Of a stretch of 45,664 bases of DNA, positions 41,589 to 45,664 are shown in pieces. Every line of letters starts with the position of its first letter. The stretch's first letter is position 1. The position numbers and the translations under genes were made by a program. The DNA is from Verrucomicrobiia bacterium Tous-C4TDCM (GTDB lineage: Bacteria > Verrucomicrobiota > Verrucomicrobiia > Verrucomicrobiales > Akkermansiaceae), in NCBI GenBank assembly GCA_002304315.1, contig NEUO01000009.1:1-45664 (forward strand), in the 5' to 3' direction. Below the pieces are notes generated by a model. It was not told the origin of the DNA, did not search any database, and saw only the letters and a list, made by a program, of their open reading frames with translations.

Positions 41589-42542
41589 CTACGGTGCCGG
41601 GGCGATCGACGGCGGATGCGGCTTGTGCTTCCACTGCATCAGCAGATTGGCCGCGAGGATCAGGGCACCGCCCGCGACCAGCGAGGTGGTCAGCGATTCG
41701 TTGGGGTAGAGCTGCCCGGTGAGCTTGCCCAAGAGCATCGGGAGAAACATCGCGAAGCCGGCGGTGAAAAGGGGCTCGGTGGTGTAGATCAGGCCGGCTT
41801 CGGTGGCGGCGACGCGGGGTTGGAAGGAATTCATGAGGCCATAGGCACCGACCGAGCAGAAAAGAGCGAGCATGAGGACCATCAGGAAGGCCGGCCACGA
41901 AGCTCCGGCGGTCAATAGCGCAGCGGGCTCCGGCGCGACGAAGGCGGAGATGGGTAGGAAGATCAGCGCGATCGCGACGCACATGGTGAAGGTGACGACG
42001 AGGCCGCGATTCCCCTCGTACTTCGGGTTTTCCAGAGTGAGGATCTGGAAGGTGAAGACGAACGATGCGGCGAGGGTCGCGAGTTCGCCTTTGCCGAGCT
42101 TCAGCTTATCCGGGGTGATGCCGGAGAGGATCGTGCCGCCCATGATCACCAGTGCGGTGGCGATGACGATCTTGTGCGTCGGCAGCGAGCGGGTCCGCAG
42201 GCAGGCGATCAGGGGCAGGATCACGCAGTAAGCCTGGGTCAGGAAAGCGGAGGTGGAAGCCTCGGTGTAGGCGAGTCCCCAGGCCTGGAGGGCCATGCCG
42301 AGTCCTCCCCAGAGTCCGAGCCATGAGCCTTGTTCGAGTTCCCGGCGATTTGGCCGCTGATGGAGCAGCAGCGGAGCCATTAGGAGTGCGGCAAACGTGA
42401 AGCGGGCCATCTGGAGCCAGCACGCGAGGAAGGTCTTCGATGCCTCCGGCAGACGCGCCGATTGTTCCAGGTCGAGCGCCTTGATGACGGGGAAGCTGAG
42501 CCCCCAGAGGGCGCAGGCGAGGATGAGGAAGAAGACGGGCAT
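41589..42542 (-). CDS. EamA/DMT-family transporter
   Basis: The 317-residue protein has about ten predicted helices in two EamA-like halves (FFLILACALWGLSFPVIKAL; LKLGKGELATLAASFVFTFQILTLE; AATEAGLIYTTEPLFTAGFAMFL). DMT transporters export metabolites such as amino acids; the substrate is unknown here. Expression is probably independent: the Uma2 gene ends 24 bases upstream on the same strand. Confidence 0.9.
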   Translation of the reverse strand: MPVFFLILACALWGLSFPVIKALDLEQSARLPEASKTFLACWLQMARFTFAALLMAPLLLHQRPNRRELEQGSWLGLWGGLGMALQAWGLAYTEASTSAFLTQAYCVILPLIACLRTRSLPTHKIVIATALVIMGGTILSGITPDKLKLGKGELATLAASFVFTFQILTLENPKYEGNRGLVVTFTMCVAIALIFLPISAFVAPEPAALLTAGASWPAFLMVLMLALFCSVGAYGLMNSFQPRVAATEAGLIYTTEPLFTAGFAMFLPMLLGKLTGQLYPNESLTTSLVAGGALILAANLLMQWKHKPHPPSIAPAP

Positions 42543-42566
42543 GGCACTGAAAGCGGCCAGCCTTGA

Positions 42567-43142
42567 TCATCCGACGCTCGCGGGGAAGTCCGGACACAGC
42601 GTCGATGTGCCGATGGCTTCGGACGGGGCGCTTTTCATGAAGAAGAACATCCGGCCCTTTTCGTCGCAGAACCAAACCTCCTCCGCGCCGGCTTCAAAAA
42701 GGAGCGCGCGTTTTTCGTCCATCTCTGCCCGGGTGTTTCCCGGCGAGAGGACCTCCACGCAGATTTCCGGGGCGATGATCAAAATGTTCTCACGTAGCGC
42801 GTCGCGTCGGCGTGAGGGGGAGATCCAAACCGAGTCCACTCCCCGAATTCCTTTCTTGGTCGAGACGGGACATTCGGTCGAAGCCCCGTCATGGCCGAGG
42901 GTTTCCCCCAAAAGGTAGGCGATCCGATACTGATAGGTGGAATGGCTGAAACCGGGAGGAGGGCGCATGAGAATGTGGCCGAAGGCGTCGGACTCGATGC
43001 GTCCTTCCACTTTGAGGAGCTCGGGGTTGGCGCAGATTTCTTTCCAGCGCGCGAGGTTGAACGCGTGCCGGTCGCGGATTTCAGGGAGATCGAGAACCGC
43101 AATCAACAGCGGGGATCCTAGCGGATTCGGGGCGGGGTGCAA
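42567..43142 (-). CDS. Uma2-family (DUF820) putative nuclease
   Basis: The 191-residue protein carries the Uma2 core: ENILIIAPEICVEVLSPGN, then RAEMDEKRALLFEAGAEEVWFCDEKGRMFFF, a restriction-endonuclease-like fold with the catalytic E...EVLSP arrangement. The N-terminus (FSHSTYQYRIAYLLGETLG) also fits the family. Its role is unknown; the family is common in Cyanobacteria and Verrucomicrobiota in many copies. It lies next to the EamA gene, with no restriction system nearby. Confidence 0.88.
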   Translation of the reverse strand: MHPAPNPLGSPLLIAVLDLPEIRDRHAFNLARWKEICANPELLKVEGRIESDAFGHILMRPPPGFSHSTYQYRIAYLLGETLGHDGASTECPVSTKKGIRGVDSVWISPSRRRDALRENILIIAPEICVEVLSPGNTRAEMDEKRALLFEAGAEEVWFCDEKGRMFFFMKSAPSEAIGTSTLCPDFPASVG

Positions 43143-43184
43143 TCCTGCGGATTTGGGGCTGCGTGGGAGTGGAATTTGCGGGTG

Positions 43185-43309
43185 GTGTACTGGACCGCGG
43201 ACTTTAGTCCGCCCGAAATCAAAGACAGGCGGACTAAAGTTTGACTGCGGTAAGCGTGATTGAGTGTCGCAGTCCGTCTCCGCTTCGCTCCGGCTGCGGT
43301 CTAGTACAC
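43185..43309. repeat. Paired palindrome, second copy of the TACTGGACCGC family
   Basis: The left arm (43185-43212) is the same as that at 33501-33525, with GCGGACTTTAGTCCGC inside. The outer right end GCGGTCTAGTACAC (43296-43309) mirrors GTGTACTGGACCGC with one mismatch. The interior is degenerate compared with the compact copy. Confidence 0.75.
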
Positions 43310-43337
43310 GAAAGGCCTTGCGAGCGAGAATGGTTTG

Positions 43338-44129
43338 TTAGAGAAGCTCCGGCTTTCGCTTCCGCTTTTCAAAAAGCTGCGTCTCCCGGTAACCCGCCGA
43401 CTTCGCCCAGCTGATCGCCTTCGAGAAATCCCGCGCCACCTCGCCGGGGGCATGGGCATCGGACGAGATCACCAGCGGAATTCCAGCCTGGCAGGCAAGT
43501 TCGAGGAAACGCGGGTGCGGGTAAGCCTCGGCGCAGGGCTTGTGCCAGCCGGCGGTGTTGAGCTCGATGGTGCCGCCGGAGGCGGCGATGGCTTCGATGG
43601 CGGGCTCGTAAAATCGGGAGAGATCGCCGGGCGGGCGGTGGGAGAATTTTTTGACGAGGTCCGGGTGGCCCATGATGTCGAACAAACGGCTGCGGGCCAT
43701 TGCGGCGTAGGTTTTCCAGTAGTGGGTCCAGACCGCCTCGACATCCGACTCCGCCCAACGGCCGAGCCACTTCGGGTTGTCGAAATCCCAGTCGCCGAGG
43801 TAGTGGACGGAGCCGATCAGGTAGTCCCATGGGTAGCGGCCGGCCAAGTCCTCGATCCAGCTTTCGCAGCCCGGCAGCCAGTCGCACTCCAGTCCGGCAC
43901 GGACCGGCAGCGGGCCGGCGGCGGCGCGGGCGCGGACGATCCAGTCGAAGTAAGCGGGCAGCTCGGCCTCGTCCATCCGCCAGTCATCGAAGGGCTCCGG
44001 CCGGACCGGCGCGTGGTCGGAAATGCCGTATTCGCTGAGACCTGCGGCGAGGGCGGAGGCGATGTATTCCTCCGGCTCGCCCGTGGCGTGGCGGCAGAGC
44101 GGGGTATGGGTGTGATAGTCGCCGGGCAC
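43338..44129 (-). CDS. hisK: Histidinol-phosphatase (PHP family)
   Basis: The 263-residue PHP-domain phosphoesterase matches the HisJ/HisK histidinol-phosphatase type: DYHTHTPLCRHATGEPEEYI (first metal motif, 4-23), SDHAPVRPE, LECDWLPGCE, YLIGSVHYLGDWDFDNP, DIMGHPDLVKKF, IELNTAGWHKP and ISSDAHAPGEV. All metal-binding His/Asp/Glu are present. It would make histidinol from its phosphate. No other his gene lies in the window, so a different phosphatase substrate is possible. It is divergent from pta; 83 bases separate them. Confidence 0.9.
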   Translation of the reverse strand: MPGDYHTHTPLCRHATGEPEEYIASALAAGLSEYGISDHAPVRPEPFDDWRMDEAELPAYFDWIVRARAAAGPLPVRAGLECDWLPGCESWIEDLAGRYPWDYLIGSVHYLGDWDFDNPKWLGRWAESDVEAVWTHYWKTYAAMARSRLFDIMGHPDLVKKFSHRPPGDLSRFYEPAIEAIAASGGTIELNTAGWHKPCAEAYPHPRFLELACQAGIPLVISSDAHAPGEVARDFSKAISWAKSAGYRETQLFEKRKRKPELL

Positions 44130-44212
44130 GAAACGGTCGGGGATTCGGGTTGCTTGACTTTCGTTAGGGATACTAGAGTGCCGCCCGCACGCAAGCCCCG
44201 CCGGGATTTCCG
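44130..44212 (+). promoter_or_regulatory. Promoter candidate for pta in the divergent gap
   Basis: TTGCTT and TAGAGT, 18 bases apart (about 44150-44179), resemble -35 and -10 boxes leading towards pta; TTGACT overlaps. The fit is moderate. Confidence 0.3.
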
Positions 44213-45289
44213 ATGACCCAAGACCTTTCCAGCCCCGTTCCAGCGGGCAATCCGTTCACCGACTACCTGATCGCCAAGCTCCGCAACCATCCGAAGCGGA
44301 TCGTCTTCACCGAAGGCGAGGACCTGCGGGTGTTGCGCGCGGCCGAGCGGCTGGTAAACGCCGAAGCCGCCGTGCCGGTGCTGCTCGGGTCGCGTAATGC
44401 TATCCGCGGGATGGCCGCGGAAAACGGCATCAGCCTGAAGTTCATCAACGTCATCGAGCCCGCGAAATCGTCCGATCTCGGTCTTTTCTGCCAGCATTTC
44501 GCCAAGGTCGAACGTTACCGCAAGAACAGCGCGGCCGACCCTGCGGATGTGATGTCGCGGCCGCACTACTTCGGCGCGATGATGATCCAGTACGGCCACG
44601 CCGACGCCCTGGTCGGCGGCAACCAGTCGCTTCCGGCTGCCCTATTCCGCGCCTTGCTCCATACCGTGCAGCCGATGCCAGGGGTGTCGAAGATGTTCGG
44701 GATCATGGCGCTGGTGGCCCCGCACTTGCAGCATTTCGGCAGCGATGGAGTGCTATTCCTGGCCGACTGCGGCCTGATTCCGCAGCCGACGGTCGATCAG
44801 CTCGCGATGATCGCGATTGAGACCGGCAAGCAAGCCAGGCATTTCCTCGGCCGTGAGCCGCGGATCGCCCTGCTCAGCCACTCAACGAAGGGATCCTCCG
44901 GCACCGAGGACGCGCGCCGGATGGCCGCCGCCACCGCGCTGGCGGTCGAGCATGCCAAGGCCGCCTACCTCGATTTCTCGATCATCGGCGAAGTCCAGGC
45001 GGACGTTGCGTTGGACCCCACCGCATCGGAAATCAAGCTGCCCGACGCCGGGAACCGCCAGCCGGCCGACGTGCTGGTGTTTCCGAATCTGGATGCCGCG
45101 CACATTTCCCTGAAGCTGCTCCAGCACTGCGCCGGGGCGATCAATTACGGCCAGATCCTTGCCGGCCTGGCCCGACCGGCCGCGCAGGTGCCGCGCACCG
45201 CGTCGGAGGAGACGATTTTCGGCACTGCCGCGGCGGTCGGGGTGGAGGCGATCAAGTATCACCAGCTTTATCCGGACGGCGAGGTCTGA
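44213..45289 (+). CDS. pta: Phosphate acetyltransferase
   Basis: The 358-residue enzyme interconverts acetyl-CoA and acetyl phosphate. It is the short form with only the PTA_PTB domain: RIVFTEGEDLRVLRAAERL, DALVGGNQSLPAALFRALLHTV, GVLFLADCGLIPQPT, LLSHSTKGSSGTEDARRM, GEVQADVALDPTASEIK and the closing VLVFPNLDAAHISLKLLQHCAGA. No ackA is next to it. The 170 bases beyond the stop lead to the cysJ-like gene. Confidence 0.95.
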   Translation: MTQDLSSPVPAGNPFTDYLIAKLRNHPKRIVFTEGEDLRVLRAAERLVNAEAAVPVLLGSRNAIRGMAAENGISLKFINVIEPAKSSDLGLFCQHFAKVERYRKNSAADPADVMSRPHYFGAMMIQYGHADALVGGNQSLPAALFRALLHTVQPMPGVSKMFGIMALVAPHLQHFGSDGVLFLADCGLIPQPTVDQLAMIAIETGKQARHFLGREPRIALLSHSTKGSSGTEDARRMAAATALAVEHAKAAYLDFSIIGEVQADVALDPTASEIKLPDAGNRQPADVLVFPNLDAAHISLKLLQHCAGAINYGQILAGLARPAAQVPRTASEETIFGTAAAVGVEAIKYHQLYPDGEV

Positions 45290-45312
45290 ACTTGGCGTGA
45301 CGGCGCTGTGAC

Positions 45313-45420
45313 GCGAGGGGAGGGGATTTCCAGGAATCAGGCTCACCGCACCGGTCAATCCAACCCATGGCGGGGTTCGCCCGGTGGCATGAAACGCGCT
45401 TGAACGCGACTCCCCTGTGC
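45313..45420 (+). ncRNA. Possible structured leader RNA of the cysJ-like gene
   Basis: Seen by eye: an outer stem AGGGGAG (45316-45322) with CTCCCCT (45410-45416), an inner stem CACCGG (45349-45354) with CCGGTG (45381-45386) that encloses AACCC/GGGTT (45362-45366, 45373-45377), a short GATTTC/GGAATC pair (45325-45330, 45333-45338) and CGCG/CGCG (45395-45398, 45405-45408). A multi-branched junction 40 bases before a sulfite-reductase start suggests a riboswitch or attenuator, but it matches no riboswitch consensus I know. Confidence 0.35.
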
Positions 45421-45459
45421 AAACGTCCGCCGCCTGGGCCCGGGAGCCTTTCCGCTTCA

Positions 45460-45664
45460 ATGTCCTCCTTCATCCAAATCCCCGACGACGCACCCTTCAA
45501 CGCCGAGCAACGAGACTGGCTCGGTCAGTTCCTCTCCGAGTTGTTGGCAGGTGCCTCGACCGCTTCCGCTCCTGCCGGCCCCGCCGTGCCGGTGACCATT
45601 CTCTGGGGCTCCCAGACCGGCAGTGCCGAGGGGCTCGCCAAAAAACTGATGAAGACCCTCAAAA
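45460..45664 (+). CDS. cysJ: Sulfite reductase flavoprotein (CysJ-like), 3' end outside the window
   Basis: Only the first 68 codons are present. The product begins MSSFIQIPDDAPFNAEQRDWL, then after an Ala/Pro linker TILWGSQTGSAEGLAKKLMK, the FMN-binding loop of a flavodoxin domain as in NADPH-sulfite reductase flavoprotein or related diflavin reductases. It would carry electrons from NADPH to sulfite. The family identity rests on this loop and the typical N-terminus, so other diflavin reductases cannot be excluded. Confidence 0.75.
   Translation, partial: MSSFIQIPDDAPFNAEQRDWLGQFLSELLAGASTASAPAGPAVPVTILWGSQTGSAEGLAKKLMKTLK

Noticed and set aside
42567-43142. Restriction-modification or defence locus around the Uma2 gene
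   Set aside because: Neighbours are a metabolite transporter and a PHP phosphatase; no methyltransferase or helicase is present.

Overview
The window is GC-rich bacterial chromosome. Its gene content points to the Verrucomicrobiota, perhaps a relative of Luteolibacter. The grounds are the split PqiA, secreted proteins with DxDxDG repeats, the SGLT-type sugar symporter with galM and galK, the FGE-like protein with a membrane anchor, and the abundance of intergenic palindromes. The taxon is an inference. I saw no rRNA, tRNA, CRISPR array, transposase or prophage gene.

Layout. 148-3768 (minus) is a pqiA1-pqiA2-pqiB-pqiC lipid-transport operon. 3942-8546 holds a lipoprotein of unknown role (minus), then a plus-strand run: DUF3147 membrane protein, rpoZ, smpB, a PlsC-type acyltransferase, a TrkA_C membrane protein and rpsO. 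pnp follows at 8727-10868 with a clear terminator. 11096-15607 (minus) is a galactose-uptake group: galM, an SGLT-like symporter and galK. 15768-20329 (minus) is a tightly coupled five-gene accessory cassette of unknown function whose 3' part is visibly less GC-rich. 20684-24377 (plus) carries GAF, Jag-like KH/R3H, DoxX, thioesterase, zinc-ribbon and FAD-dehydrogenase genes. 24619-29614 (minus) is an FGE-like protein, a double glycosyltransferase and an NAD-dependent epimerase, probably for a surface glycan. 29839-32691 is polA. From 32858 come mixed single genes: a proline-rich protein, M32 carboxypeptidase, ornithine-cyclodeaminase-like protein, agmatine deiminase-like protein, ADP-ribosylglycohydrolase, metallophosphoesterase, metzincin protease, EamA transporter, Uma2 protein, PHP phosphatase, pta, and the start of a cysJ-like gene cut by the window edge.

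Two things stand out. First, short arrays of degenerate 7-base repeats of three sequence types are scattered through the window: at the pqiB/pqiC junction, just before plsC, on both sides of a gap upstream of pqiA1, and three times inside the coding sequence of polA, where they are translated into extra loop residues. Second, the 15768-20329 cassette has the layout of an exchangeable secreted-effector module: a conserved-looking GC-rich 5' part, a composition break about 80 codons into the third gene, and two small membrane-protein genes at its end. Several families of paired palindromes (REP/BIME-like) also fill the intergenic spaces.
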